Shown: positions 1-8,599, counted from the first letter of the stretch. The stretch is 64,000 nucleotides of DNA from Pseudomonas sp. NFR16 (GCF_900108875.1 NZ_FNYJ01000009.1:62001-126000); one strand, 5' to 3'. Numbers and translations: made by a program. The notes: generated by a model not told the origin, from the letters alone.

Positions 1-1172
1 TGACCTGCAGAGTTGCCCGCCCCAACCAACGCAACATCCTTACCTTTACAAAGATTGGCCTCTATTGGGGATGCCCAATACGACACACCCACGCCTTCGA
101 ACTGCCCAGCGGTCTCTACTGGAAGCTTTCGGTAATGCACACCAGTGGCCACAACGATATTTTTAGCCTGGATTACAGCTCCCGTCGTCAACACCAACCG
201 CAGAGGCTGATCAGGCTCGCTGCAATCAAGCTTTTCGACTTGTAAGGGGATACCCATTTTTGCGCCAAACTTCTGAGCCTGAACGAACGCCCGGCTCGCG
301 AGTGCTTGACCCGAAACGCCAGTTGGAAAACCAAGGTAGTTTTCGATTCGCGCCGACGCTCCAGCCTGTCCACCATAAGCTCGCTGATCAAGGACGACGA
401 TCTCCAAGCCTTCCGATGCGGCGTAGACCGCCGTCGCCAACCCCGCCGGGCCAGCACCAACTACGGCGATGTCATACACCTTGAGCGGATCGATTTCCGG
501 CGTAATCCCCAGAAAAATTCCTGCTTGCGCGTCAGTTGGTTGCTCAAGCACGTTCCCGTTGGGACAAATCATCAGCGGGAGTTTTTGTTCATCCAGGATA
601 CCTATACGCTCAATGAGACCTCGCGTCTCATCGTCCATTTCATCGATACTTACGAAGGAATGCGGGTATCCATTACGAGTCAGGAAACCTTGAAGACGCA
701 CTGTCTCCATATCATTTCGGTGCCCTACGATCACCGATCCAACTCGGTCAGATTCAAGCATTCCGACCCGACGCAAGATCAATGCCCGAACGATGATCTC
801 GCCCAGATCGGCCGACCCTATAATTAGAGCCCGAAGATGTGCTGCGTCGAAAGGAACCGCCACACAGCCATCAGGGCCAGCCTTGCCTTGAGCCAAAGCA
901 GCCCGACCTCCGAGCAATCCAATTTCTCCGGTGAAATGCCCTCTGCCGCCACTGCCGATTGAAGCTTCACGACCTAGACCATCACGTCGAACAACGCTGA
1001 TGGCACCGTCGAGAACCAGCCAGATAGCGGCCCCGTGTGCCCCAACCTCAAATACTACTTCACCAGCAGCAAAGCGTTGCGGCTCTCTGATAGCAAATCG
1101 CAAGGCATCATTGATTTGAAGCTCTGTGAGGATGGGAAATTTTTGGTGAAGACGAGCGTCGCTTGAGCTCAT
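1..1172 (-). CDS. cNMP-binding thioredoxin reductase-like FAD oxidoreductase (C-terminus beyond window)
   Basis: This frame is open from the ATG at 1172 to the left edge, about 390 residues. The first ~150 residues look like a Crp-type cyclic-nucleotide-binding domain, including a FTGEIGLLGG stretch. The following part is a pyridine nucleotide-disulphide oxidoreductase with the FAD-binding motif VVGAGPAGLATAVYAA, a GGQAGASARIENYLGFP stretch, and the start of the NAD(P) motif (ALVGAGNSAGQ) at the edge. Classical thioredoxin reductases carry a redox CxxC just before that second motif. Here the position reads YWASPIEANLC, so the dithiol is absent, as in other cNMP-fused members I know. It is therefore probably a flavin reductase or sensor rather than a true thioredoxin reductase. 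The gene lies downstream of the hydrolase genes in the same direction. Confidence 0.85.
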   Translation of the reverse strand, partial: MSSSDARLHQKFPILTELQINDALRFAIREPQRFAAGEVVFEVGAHGAAIWLVLDGAISVVRRDGLGREASIGSGGRGHFTGEIGLLGGRAALAQGKAGPDGCVAVPFDAAHLRALIIGSADLGEIIVRALILRRVGMLESDRVGSVIVGHRNDMETVRLQGFLTRNGYPHSFVSIDEMDDETRGLIERIGILDEQKLPLMICPNGNVLEQPTDAQAGIFLGITPEIDPLKVYDIAVVGAGPAGLATAVYAASEGLEIVVLDQRAYGGQAGASARIENYLGFPTGVSGQALASRAFVQAQKFGAKMGIPLQVEKLDCSEPDQPLRLVLTTGAVIQAKNIVVATGVHYRKLPVETAGQFEGVGVSYWASPIEANLCKGKDVALVGAGNSAG

Positions 1173-1206
1173 GGAAGTTACCTGGAGGAAGAGACGATCA
1201 AGGAAC

Positions 1207-1240
1207 CTAAGTGAGAGCGCGGAATACGCTCTCACCTTAG
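1207..1240. terminator. stem-loop between hydrolase and flavoprotein genes
   Basis: GTGAGAGCG (1211-1219) pairs perfectly with CGCTCTCAC (1227-1235) across a 7-nt loop, and flanking CTAAG/CTTAG extends the stem with one bulge. There is no T tract on either side, so it could be a weak terminator or an mRNA processing or stability element for the hydrolase transcript. Confidence 0.5.
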
Positions 1241-1255
1241 AAGGCATAGCCTTAC

Positions 1256-1876
1256 TCAGGCTGGCAGACGCTCCAGCAGCTCAGCGGTAGTCAAAATCGC
1301 ATGTGCATAGGTAGGGCCGTTGACATTGAAAGCTGCATGCATGCCTTCAGGGCTGAAAGCGGCAGCGGCGTCACGCACAAGCGTCACGTGATACCCAAGC
1401 TCCATTGCGAACCGACCTGTTGATTCAAGACAGCTATTGGCGATCACGCCAACCAAAATCACGCGCTGGATGTCGTGTTGCTTCAACTGCTGATCGAGGT
1501 CGGTGTTCGCGAAACCACTCTGAGCCCAGTGTTCATGAACAACAATGTCACCTTTCTGTGGGCCGAACTCGCTGTTGAACTCACCACCCCAGGTACCTAC
1601 AGCGAAGGCTTGCAGCGGCACACCTTGCTTCTGAAAGGGGGTCATGTGCTGCCAGCCATCAAAATCACCCGCATGAGAGCGGTGGTGCGGCAATACAAAG
1701 ATCTGCAGGCCAATCTGACGCGCGGCGGGAATGATCTTGCGCAGGTTATCAAACATGCCCGACTCATCAGCGGTGGGCTTGATAGCCCCGTAAAGCTTGC
1801 CACCTTCGGACATGAAATCGTTATAGGGATCTACAACCAGCAAAGCCGTACGAGCGGCAGGATATTCAGTGGTCAT
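1256..1876 (-). CDS. Isochorismatase-fold cysteine hydrolase, copy 1
   Basis: The 206-residue product has the full isochorismatase/nicotinamidase fold: LLVVDPYNDF near the N-terminus with catalytic Asp16, and VILVGVIANSCLEST with nucleophile Cys149. Family members cleave isochorismate, amides or N-carbamoyl compounds through an Asp-Lys-Cys triad. In the loop that normally carries the Lys, this protein reads VVHEHWAQSGF, with His where copy 2 (2011-2634) has Lys. Substrate choice or activity may therefore differ, and the true substrate cannot be told from sequence. It is a close paralogue of copy 2, and the two lie in tandem, suggesting a local duplication. It is probably expressed from the promoter in front of copy 2 or from its own within 1877-2010, where I see no clear operator. 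Confidence 0.9.
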   Translation of the reverse strand: MTTEYPAARTALLVVDPYNDFMSEGGKLYGAIKPTADESGMFDNLRKIIPAARQIGLQIFVLPHHRSHAGDFDGWQHMTPFQKQGVPLQAFAVGTWGGEFNSEFGPQKGDIVVHEHWAQSGFANTDLDQQLKQHDIQRVILVGVIANSCLESTGRFAMELGYHVTLVRDAAAAFSPEGMHAAFNVNGPTYAHAILTTAELLERLPA

Positions 1877-2010
1877 TCATTTAGTCTCTTTCAAATGGTT
1901 TATCGAGACGTGAAATCGATCGGCTGGTCGCTGACATTCCACGAATTACTCGAAGCACAACCTGGTCTACCCATCATGCGAGCTAAAAAAAGCTCGTAGG
2001 CGCTGATGCA

Positions 2011-2634
2011 TTACTCAGGCAGCAGCTCAATCAATTCGGCTGTCGTCAGCACAGAATGAGCAAACATTGGTGCGTTAACGTTGTGCGCAACATGCAGCGC
2101 CTCTGCGCTGAACGCGGCAGTGGCGTCTCGCACGAGCGTCACGTGATATCCAAGCTCCATGCCGTACCGCGCGGTGGACTCGATACAGGTATTGGCAACC
2201 ATGCCGACCAAAATGATTTTTTGAATAGCGTGCTGCTTCAGTTGCTCGTCAAGGTCGGTGTTCGCAAATCCGCTCTGAGCCCAATGCTCTTTGACGATGA
2301 CGTCGCCTGACTGAGGGCCAAACTCAGGGTGCCATTCGCCCCCCCAACTACCCTCAGCAAAAGACTTGCTTTGCTTGGCAGCCTGCTGCATCGGACTCAA
2401 ATGCTGCCATTTCTCATAGTCGCCCTCGCGGTAACGATGATGAGGGACGATGAAGACCTGCATTCCCGCAGTTCTTACCTTGAGCAGAATGGCCCGTAGA
2501 TTTTCGAATAGCCCGACCTGCTCCGCCGTATCGTTGATCATTTCATACAACTTGCCCCCTGGGCTGAGGAAATCGTTATAAGGATCAACGAGGAGCAGCG
2601 CCGTACGTTCGACGGAATAGGGGTTATGATTCAT
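2011..2634 (-). CDS. Isochorismatase-fold cysteine hydrolase, copy 2
   Basis: The 207-residue product is a tandem paralogue of the gene at 1256-1876. It has the N-terminal LLLVDPYNDF motif with the catalytic Asp and the nucleophile region LVGMVANTCIESTARYG. The Lys is present in the loop VIVKEHWAQSGFANT, so this copy keeps a plausible Asp-Lys-Cys set. It is divergent from an HxlR regulator at 2902. The intergenic region holds a strong promoter reading into this gene: -35 TTGACC at 2786-2781 and -10 TATATT at 2764-2759, spacer 16. The -10 sits inside an inverted repeat, so repression by the neighbouring HxlR is likely. The substrate is unknown; family members act on isochorismate, nicotinamide and similar amides. 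Confidence 0.92.
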   Translation of the reverse strand: MNHNPYSVERTALLLVDPYNDFLSPGGKLYEMINDTAEQVGLFENLRAILLKVRTAGMQVFIVPHHRYREGDYEKWQHLSPMQQAAKQSKSFAEGSWGGEWHPEFGPQSGDVIVKEHWAQSGFANTDLDEQLKQHAIQKIILVGMVANTCIESTARYGMELGYHVTLVRDATAAFSAEALHVAHNVNAPMFAHSVLTTAELIELLPE

Positions 2635-2751
2635 GAGAGCTCCGAAAAGGAAAGAGCGGCCCTCTTGGCATTTTGGCTTACGTGACGAATCGCGGAAACC
2701 GCCCGGAAGGTACTGATTTTATTGGTCAATGCAGGAAATCCGAATCTGCAA

Positions 2752-2768
2752 GCTTTAAAATATAAAGC
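2752..2768. promoter_or_regulatory. Operator-like inverted repeat overlapping hydrolase -10
   Basis: GCTTTA and TAAAGC flank a 5-nt spacer as a perfect palindrome. The -10 of the leftward promoter (TATATT, 2764-2759) lies inside it and the -35 (TTGACC) at 2786-2781. It matches the GCTTYA-N5-TRAAGC element that recurs across the first 23 kb, and is best explained as an HxlR binding site. Confidence 0.65.
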
Positions 2769-2788
2769 AATGATTCGGAAGGTCAAGG

Positions 2789-2818
2789 CTTCAATAGATG
2801 AAGTGAGTAATGTATATT
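2789..2818 (+). promoter_or_regulatory. Operator and promoter of HxlR regulator 1
   Basis: CTTCA-ATAGA-TGAAG at 2789-2803 is a perfect inverted repeat. It overlaps a -35 box TTCAAT (2790-2795), followed after 17 nt by TATATT (2813-2818). The same -35/-10 arrangement recurs before HxlR regulator 2 at 9630-9659, with the right half of the repeat degenerate. This suggests autoregulation. Confidence 0.65.
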
Positions 2819-2901
2819 TATTAGGATCAGTTCGAAAATAGCGCAGCTGCATCAGAGATGAGCTGCTATCACACTAGGTAGGAAATGGGAGCATCTTCGT
2901 C

Positions 2902-3414
2902 ATGGGTTGGGAAGAGGAAGTAGGTAACACGCTCTGCCCGATTGCCAAGTCTCTGTCGGCCGTTGGGGATCGTTGGACACTTCTGATCATGCGAGAGCTG
3001 GTTTTCGGCGTACGCAGATTCGACGATATCCAGGCGCAGCTGGGGGCGTCCTCCTTTCTACTATCTACCCGATTAAAACGGCTGGAGAAAGACGGCATCA
3101 TTGAGCGCCGACTCTACAGCGCGAAGCCTGAACGATACGAGTACTACGCAACGGCCAAAGGCAGAGCGCTGGACTCTATTCTTCTGATGCTTCGATCATG
3201 GGGGATCCAGTACTGCGACCATGTTCCCAACGAAGAACCCGCTGTCCACTTTCGACATAAGGCAAGCGGTGAAGTCGTTGACGAGTTTTGGAAAATTCCT
3301 CATCACGAATGGCCATTTTCTTTCGACACATTGGAAGGCCGCATGAGCGTTGGCTATGAGACAGAGCGAGAGATCAAACGCCGCAATTTTAGAAAAACCA
3401 AAAAGGCTTCCTAG
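2902..3414 (+). CDS. HxlR-family transcriptional regulator 1
   Basis: The 170-residue product is a winged-helix HxlR regulator with the family-typical CPIAKSLSAVGDRWTLLIMR segment, then a RFDDIQAQLG...LLSTRLKRLEKDGIIERR wing. It has the N-terminal conserved Cys (Cys12) that serves as thiol sensor of quinones, aldehydes or hypochlorite in family members such as YodB and HypR. It is longer than the usual ~110-120 residues because of a C-terminal extension (about residues 105-170). It is divergent from hydrolase copy 2 and almost identical in layout to the regulator at 9735, so the two are recent paralogues. It probably represses the hydrolases and itself through the palindromes at 2752 and 2789. 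The effector is not identifiable from sequence. Confidence 0.92.
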   Translation: MGWEEEVGNTLCPIAKSLSAVGDRWTLLIMRELVFGVRRFDDIQAQLGASSFLLSTRLKRLEKDGIIERRLYSAKPERYEYYATAKGRALDSILLMLRSWGIQYCDHVPNEEPAVHFRHKASGEVVDEFWKIPHHEWPFSFDTLEGRMSVGYETEREIKRRNFRKTKKAS

Positions 3415-3553
3415 GGATGGCGGATCCCAGTCATCCACCAGATCGATAGCAGACCCAACATCTTTCGATTTCAAATGATGGCTGCTCCTCGGTGAGACTA
3501 TTCATGTCGGGCGCAATCCTATCCAACCTGAATCCCCTATTGAGGAGCAGAGC

Positions 3554-4231
3554 ATGAAGATTCTGTTCGTGGTCAGTAGCTCAGAACTCGGCTACTGGCT
3601 TGCTGAGCTTACCCACCCTTACTGGCATCTTGCCGAGCGTGGACATGAAATCGACTTCGCCAGTCCAAGGGGCGGAACGCTGAAATTCGACTCTACCAGC
3701 GATTCATATTCTGAAAAATCCTGGGAAGCGAATGACTTGGTCAGCAAACGATTTCTATCCGATAAATCTCTGCTGGATCGAGTAAATGCATCTATTGCGC
3801 TCGCGGACGTGAATCCGCAAATCTACGATGTTGTAGGCGGCGGAGGTGCTGCTGTTGACCTCTTTCCCAATTCTGAGCTGGCAAAAATTCTTGATCACTT
3901 CTGGAACGAGAGCAAATTCATTGGGGCTATTTGCCACGGTGCAATCGCCCTCGCGAATAATCCTGAGCACGCCGCCGGCAAAACGGCTACTGGTTTTTCT
4001 CGCAATGAAGATCGACAGGTCGAAGATCTGTATGGGGGTGACTTCATACCAAACTTCCCACAACCGGTGATGAAGCGCGCCGGAATAAAATTCGTCCACA
4101 CGTCCCCTTGGAACTCGAAGGTAGTGGTGGATGGAAAGCTCATAACCGCTCAGAACCAGCAGTCAGCCTCTGATTACGCAATCGCCTTCACACACTTGCT
4201 TAGTGAAAGTAATCCCGTTTTAACCGTCTAA
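3554..4231 (+). CDS. DJ-1/PfpI family protein (type 1 glutamine amidotransferase-like)
   Basis: The 225-residue product shows the DJ-1/PfpI/Hsp31 layout: N-terminal KILFVVSS strand, the DVVGGGGAAVDLFPNSEL region, and the nucleophile elbow FIGAICHGAIAL with Cys127 followed by His. Members act as glyoxalase III, deglycase or chaperone-like enzymes against reactive carbonyls, or as intracellular proteases, so the exact activity is uncertain. The ATG at 3554 has a good ribosome binding site (GAGGAGC). It is preceded by HxlR regulator 1 and followed by a TetR gene in the same direction, which fits a carbonyl or electrophile response. The 140-bp gap upstream shows no copy of the HxlR-associated palindrome. 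Confidence 0.87.
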   Translation: MKILFVVSSSELGYWLAELTHPYWHLAERGHEIDFASPRGGTLKFDSTSDSYSEKSWEANDLVSKRFLSDKSLLDRVNASIALADVNPQIYDVVGGGGAAVDLFPNSELAKILDHFWNESKFIGAICHGAIALANNPEHAAGKTATGFSRNEDRQVEDLYGGDFIPNFPQPVMKRAGIKFVHTSPWNSKVVVDGKLITAQNQQSASDYAIAFTHLLSESNPVLTV

Positions 4232-4329
4232 GATCAAAAAAACAGGAGAAAACTCACCAGTTCGCTCCTTCAGGACTCATACACTAATCGCCAGGATGGT
4301 ATGAACCTTATGAACATTACAGAGGCCAC

Positions 4330-4953
4330 ATGCCAAGAGTATCGCGCCAGCAGGCAAAGCTTAACAGAGTAGCCATCGTAGAAAACGCCGCCAGGCTTTT
4401 CCGAGAACGTGGTTTCAGAAATATCCCGCTTTCTGAAGTCATGTCTTCCTCGGGACTCACGCTAGGCGGCTTTTACGGACACTTTGAATCAAGAGAAGCA
4501 CTTACCAACGAAGCCTGTAACCATGCGTTTGAGCAGGCTGTCCAGTTTTGGAGGCAGCTGATTGATGGGGCACCGAACAAGGAAACGGCAAGAAAGCTAA
4601 TCATCACCGATTACCTGTCTCAACATAGAGTACAGAAAAGCGAGAAAACCTGTCCCGTGGTGGCCTTTTCCAGCGAAGTGTCTCAAGAAGATCATGACTC
4701 TATAATTAATGCGACCTATTCTGATGGACTGGCAAAACTCTTAGGAATTTATATGGAGGCCCTTGATGAGGTATCTTCACCTGAAGAGTTAAGACAGCAG
4801 GCATTGAATGAATACTCAGTCATGATTGGAGCACTGACCTTGGCACGGGCGGCACGAAGCACTAACTTATCAGAGGAAATCCTGAAGAACGCCCGAATGG
4901 TTTTAGGGGTTGACGATGTACAACTGGACAGCCGAAACAGTCCAGCGTCATGA
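4330..4953 (+). CDS. TetR/AcrR family transcriptional regulator
   Basis: The 207-residue product has an N-terminal TetR HTH (IVENAARLFRERGFRN ... LGGFYGHFESREAL) and an all-helical C-terminal ligand domain. The C-terminal part contains a SEKTCPVVAF segment. In NemR-like members a Cys in this part of the fold senses electrophiles, so Cys ~117 is a candidate sensor, although this is inference. It follows the DJ-1/PfpI gene by 98 bp and is convergent with the quinone oxidoreductase at 5080. Its target may be either neighbour; no operator could be assigned. Confidence 0.88.
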   Translation: MPRVSRQQAKLNRVAIVENAARLFRERGFRNIPLSEVMSSSGLTLGGFYGHFESREALTNEACNHAFEQAVQFWRQLIDGAPNKETARKLIITDYLSQHRVQKSEKTCPVVAFSSEVSQEDHDSIINATYSDGLAKLLGIYMEALDEVSSPEELRQQALNEYSVMIGALTLARAARSTNLSEEILKNARMVLGVDDVQLDSRNSPAS

Positions 4954-5031
4954 TGGCGCACCCTTTGCGGCCAACATATCATCTCAGTTACCAGGTATAT
5001 GCCCGGCACCGGAAGCGGCATAATCCAAAAG

Positions 5032-5057
5032 ATCCGGTGCAGCTGTAGGCACCGGAT
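5032..5057. terminator. Convergent terminator hairpin
   Basis: ATCCGGTGC (5032-5040) pairs perfectly with GCACCGGAT (5049-5057) over an 8-nt loop, followed by TACCTTTT. It lies between the convergent TetR and quinone oxidoreductase genes and probably serves the TetR transcript. Confidence 0.6.
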
Positions 5058-5079
5058 TACCTTTTGAGCCTTAGTATTT

Positions 5080-6078
5080 TCAAAGCTCCCTACCCCATGG
5101 CTCGATGACAATCTTTCCGATGTTTCTTCTTTCTTCGAGCGCTCGGTGTGCTTTGGCCGCATCCTGCAACGAATACCTAGTGTCTGCATGTATTTTTAGG
5201 TGCCCGGAAACGACGAGTTTCATGAGTGAGCTTCCTGCAGAGTTCAGCAGAGCGGTATAGGCCGGAGTGAAATACCCTGGTAGATAGAACCTCGTAAAAC
5301 GCTGATTCTGTATAACGCCTGCGCAGCTTTCCAAAAGCGGCGCTGCGCAACTTTCTACTCCGTAATGAATTATCGTACCAAATTCGGCGAGACATTTAAC
5401 AAGGCGTTGCGCCGTGGAACGGGAAGAACAATATCCAACATCTAAGCCTTTACCTCGGGTCGCGTCAAGCATCTGATCAACCCAATCAGTACTGCTCAAA
5501 TCCACAGCTAGATCAACACCGACGCCGAGCGCGAAATCCCGTTTCGTTTGGGTGCTGGAAGAACCGATGATCACTGATGCTCCGGCTTGCCGCGCGAGCT
5601 GAACCACTTGGATTCCAACACCACCCGCTGCGGCCTCAACAAAAATAGCTTTGCCTTTGAGTGCAACCAAGTGTCGGGTGAGCAGATAAGCTGTCACACT
5701 CTGCCCCAGTAGTGCAGTAGCCGCGCCAAACTCAATCTCTTCTGGCAGGTACATAGCATTTGCTGCATCGACTACCGCATAACGTGCATAGCCTTTCGAA
5801 GGGACTCGGCACAGAATTCGATCACCGATCTCAAAGCCGAACACAGATTTACCCATCTCAACGATGCTACCGGCAACTTCGTTGCCGGGTTCATAAGGCA
5901 ACTCCGTAGGTAAGACATAACGGTCAGCGCGCCGTACCGTGTCACCAAACAAGACCCCTGCCGCTTCGACTTTAATCAATAACTGACCAGATCGTGGGGA
6001 AGGTACATTTAAATCCAGCAATGTTAGAACATCGGGACTTCCAAAACTTGTAGCAATCACCTGCTGAGAGAGAGACAT
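5080..6078 (-). CDS. Zinc-independent quinone oxidoreductase (medium-chain dehydrogenase family)
   Basis: The ~332-residue product is an MDR-superfamily NADPH:quinone reductase/enone reductase. It has the N-terminal GroES-like part (LLIKVEAAGVLFGDTVRR, YEPGNEVAGSIVEMG) and the Rossmann motif AAAGGVGIQVVQLARQAG. The Cys/His zinc ligands of alcohol dehydrogenases are absent. Family enzymes reduce quinones or alpha,beta-unsaturated carbonyls with NADPH. Two ATGs are possible, 6084 and 6078. The second is preferred because GAGGA lies 6 nt upstream of it and would be too close to the first. It is convergent with the TetR gene. The theme of reactive-electrophile handling continues from the preceding genes. 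Confidence 0.88.
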   Translation of the reverse strand: MSLSQQVIATSFGSPDVLTLLDLNVPSPRSGQLLIKVEAAGVLFGDTVRRADRYVLPTELPYEPGNEVAGSIVEMGKSVFGFEIGDRILCRVPSKGYARYAVVDAANAMYLPEEIEFGAATALLGQSVTAYLLTRHLVALKGKAIFVEAAAGGVGIQVVQLARQAGASVIIGSSSTQTKRDFALGVGVDLAVDLSSTDWVDQMLDATRGKGLDVGYCSSRSTAQRLVKCLAEFGTIIHYGVESCAAPLLESCAGVIQNQRFTRFYLPGYFTPAYTALLNSAGSSLMKLVVSGHLKIHADTRYSLQDAAKAHRALEERRNIGKIVIEPWGREL

Positions 6079-6259
6079 CGCCATTCCTCACCTTTACATG
6101 TGGAAACACGGATTATTTTAAACGCCATACTCGCGCATTAGCACTGTCACTTAAAAGCCCCTCCAAACACGGAGAGGCTGCAGCTTCTTAACAAAACAGT
6201 AGCCAATTGCAAAGATAAATACTCAACAGTATGGGAGGCAATCCTCCACAGGACGTTGC

Positions 6260-6889
6260 TTATTTTTTTCCAATAGCAACAATGGCGCTCAAGAAGCCAT
6301 TCACAGTGGACACTTCGTGGCCGAACGCAGGATATGAAACTTCCAATGCGACCTTGTGCACAGCCTCATCGAACTCTGCGACCGCGTCAGTTAGATATGT
6401 CACATGAAATCCAGATTCTAAAGCCTGTGTGCCGGTGACCTGGATACAGGTGTTCGAAGTAAGACCCGCCAAAACCACATTTTCTACTTTAGCTGCCCGC
6501 AGCTGCTCATGCAGATCTGTTCCCTCAAACGCGTTGAAGCTACGATGGCGAGAGATAACAACGTCTCCTTCCACGGGACGCAGAGGCTCATAAAACTCAG
6601 CCCCCCACTCGCCGATCCAGAATACCTTGTTCTGCAGTGCCAACTGCCAGCGCGGTAGCACATGCTTCACGCCATCGAAGCTGTGCTCATGAAACCCATG
6701 AGGCACATAGAACACTTTTACCCCAGCCTTGCGTGCGCCCTCCAACAGTCGCTGCAACTGCGACCTGAGATTGGTCTTTTCAACCATAGGGCCAATGGAG
6801 TCTGCCAGTTTTCCTTTCTCATCAAGAAAATCATTAAGCACATCCACCAGCAATAGCGCTGTACTTCCTGCTAAATAGCTCATGCTCAT
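6260..6889 (-). CDS. Isochorismatase-fold cysteine hydrolase, copy 3
   Basis: The product is 209-210 residues from the ATG at 6889, which has GGAG 8 nt upstream. The frame extends further upstream but without family similarity. It carries LLLVDVLNDFLDEKGKL (catalytic Asp) and VVLAGLTSNTCIQVTG (nucleophile Cys). The loop of the catalytic Lys reads VVISRHRSFNAFEGTDL, with Arg instead of Lys. It is more diverged from copies 1 and 2 than they are from each other. The substrate is unknown. It is followed downstream (leftward) by the promoter side of the quinone oxidoreductase gene, 180 bp away. Confidence 0.88.
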   Translation of the reverse strand: MSMSYLAGSTALLLVDVLNDFLDEKGKLADSIGPMVEKTNLRSQLQRLLEGARKAGVKVFYVPHGFHEHSFDGVKHVLPRWQLALQNKVFWIGEWGAEFYEPLRPVEGDVVISRHRSFNAFEGTDLHEQLRAAKVENVVLAGLTSNTCIQVTGTQALESGFHVTYLTDAVAEFDEAVHKVALEVSYPAFGHEVSTVNGFLSAIVAIGKK

Positions 6890-7110
6890 TTGAAAATCTC
6901 CACGGTAATGACGGGTTTGTATTTGACAGCTAGCGGTAATAACTACATCACTCGGCTCTTCTCCCCAACCGCAACCGGCCTGTGCCAACCCTGCCAGAGG
7001 AACTACATATCGGTAGAGCAAAAAAGCTTATTCAGCCAGCTCGCTACTGATTTTCGCACTGCGTACCAGTTTATTTTTGCGCCACTCGCCGTGGGCTTTT
7101 TTTGATTTTT

Positions 7111-8550
7111 TCAACGGATGCCATTTAGGGCTATAGCCTTACCTGCTCCATGACTAATCTCAGGAGGAAGGAAGTCTTTGTCAGGGTCATAATCTGGTTT
7201 GAAATAGCTCTGTAGTGCTTGCAGATCGTCGGGAGATAATGTGCCCGCAGCCCGCTTAAGCTCAAGGATATCCAACAGGTAGTTATATCGTGAATTGTTG
7301 TAGTCGCGCACTGCGGTGAATAGCTGGCGTTGCGCGTCAAGGACATCCACAATATTACGCGTTCCGACGCGATAACCTACTTCAGTGGCTTGGACAGCAT
7401 TCTGATTTGAAATGATTGACTGATTGCGAGCCTTCGCTTGTTCAACATCAGTGATCACGGCTCGATAGAAATTTCGCGCTGACTCCACCACCCGTCGCCG
7501 CACCCCCTCCCGCTGATGTTCACTCTCATCGAGACGTGCGACGGCCTCCGCAACTTGCGAGTTAATCAATCCGCCGCTGTAAATCGGAACATTCAACTGA
7601 AGACTAATCGTGCGCTGCTCGACGTCCCCACTGTACCTCGCCCCTGTTTTGCTAGGATTAGTGAAGCCTAAGCTGTCGTTATCACCTTTTTGAAAACGTG
7701 CGACGATATCCACAGTAGGTGCGTGGCCAGCTTTACGTTGTTTGACCGTTTCGTGCGCCGAATCAACCGCGTAATTGCTGACCCTTAAGTCCAAATTCTG
7801 CTTTGCAGCTGCATCGACCCAGTCGCTTGCACTTGCTGGCGAAGGAGGCACAAGTGGCAACTCATGCATAACCCCCTGCAATGATCGATATTCATGATCC
7901 GTGAGGGTGTTCAATGCTTGAAATGCGTCGTCTACCTGACGTTCTGCGACAATCCGATTTGCGCGCGAAGTGTCGTAACTTGCTTGGGCTTGAAGCGTAT
8001 CCGTTTTGTCTGCAAGGCCCGTCGCAAAACGCGCACTAGCCTGATCTAACTGATATTTGAAGGCTGCCTCCTCTGCTTTGGTCGCAGCCAAACTATCCTG
8101 CGCGCGCAAAACTTCAAAATAATCCTGAGCACTACGCATTACCAAGTCTTGCTGTACCACAGCCAGTTGCGCCATTGCCTGGTCATTGACAGCTTCAGCC
8201 GCACTGAGCTGAAACCAACGATCCATATGAAAAACAGGCTGGATTAGCGTGGCTTGGTAGGCGTTTCCGCTCCGGTTTGAAGTCACAGACGGCTGGTCAA
8301 ACGCAGTACGTGTGTCGCCTACCGTCGCTCCCGCAGAAAGGTTGGGAAGCAAATTAGCTTTTGCCTGGGGTACCACCTCCCGCCGTGCTTCGTACTCAGC
8401 CCTGGCCGCTGCCAAATACGGGTCGTTCTGAAGCGCTTCGCTGTAAACACTGACCAGATTCGCCTGAGATGCAGAGACATTCCCCGTCACTCCAATACCC
8501 AGACCAACGACACAGAGCACGGCCAAAGGCATTGGCGAGTTGCGCAGCAT
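7111..8550 (-). CDS. TolC-family outer membrane efflux protein
   Basis: The product is about 479 residues from the ATG at 8550. That start gives a clean signal peptide (MLRNSPMPLAVLCVVGLGIG..., cleavage near NVSA-SQA). The body has the TolC duplication: SVYSEALQNDPYLAAARAEYE, LQLNVPIYSGGLINSQVAEA, and VGYRVGTRNIVDVLDAQRQLF, which is near-diagnostic of TolC-type trimeric outer membrane channels of type I secretion or RND/MFS efflux. No inner membrane or adaptor partner lies next to it; the only transporter in the window is the MFS at 19117. It is divergent from an SDR-like gene. The palindrome CTTCA-TTTTT-TGAAG (8600-8614) lies 50 nt upstream of its start. Confidence 0.92.
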   Translation of the reverse strand: MLRNSPMPLAVLCVVGLGIGVTGNVSASQANLVSVYSEALQNDPYLAAARAEYEARREVVPQAKANLLPNLSAGATVGDTRTAFDQPSVTSNRSGNAYQATLIQPVFHMDRWFQLSAAEAVNDQAMAQLAVVQQDLVMRSAQDYFEVLRAQDSLAATKAEEAAFKYQLDQASARFATGLADKTDTLQAQASYDTSRANRIVAERQVDDAFQALNTLTDHEYRSLQGVMHELPLVPPSPASASDWVDAAAKQNLDLRVSNYAVDSAHETVKQRKAGHAPTVDIVARFQKGDNDSLGFTNPSKTGARYSGDVEQRTISLQLNVPIYSGGLINSQVAEAVARLDESEHQREGVRRRVVESARNFYRAVITDVEQAKARNQSIISNQNAVQATEVGYRVGTRNIVDVLDAQRQLFTAVRDYNNSRYNYLLDILELKRAAGTLSPDDLQALQSYFKPDYDPDKDFLPPEISHGAGKAIALNGIR

Positions 8551-8599
8551 AGAAATTCCTTGGGATAGAAGATGGTCGCCTGACACTTCCCAGAATATA

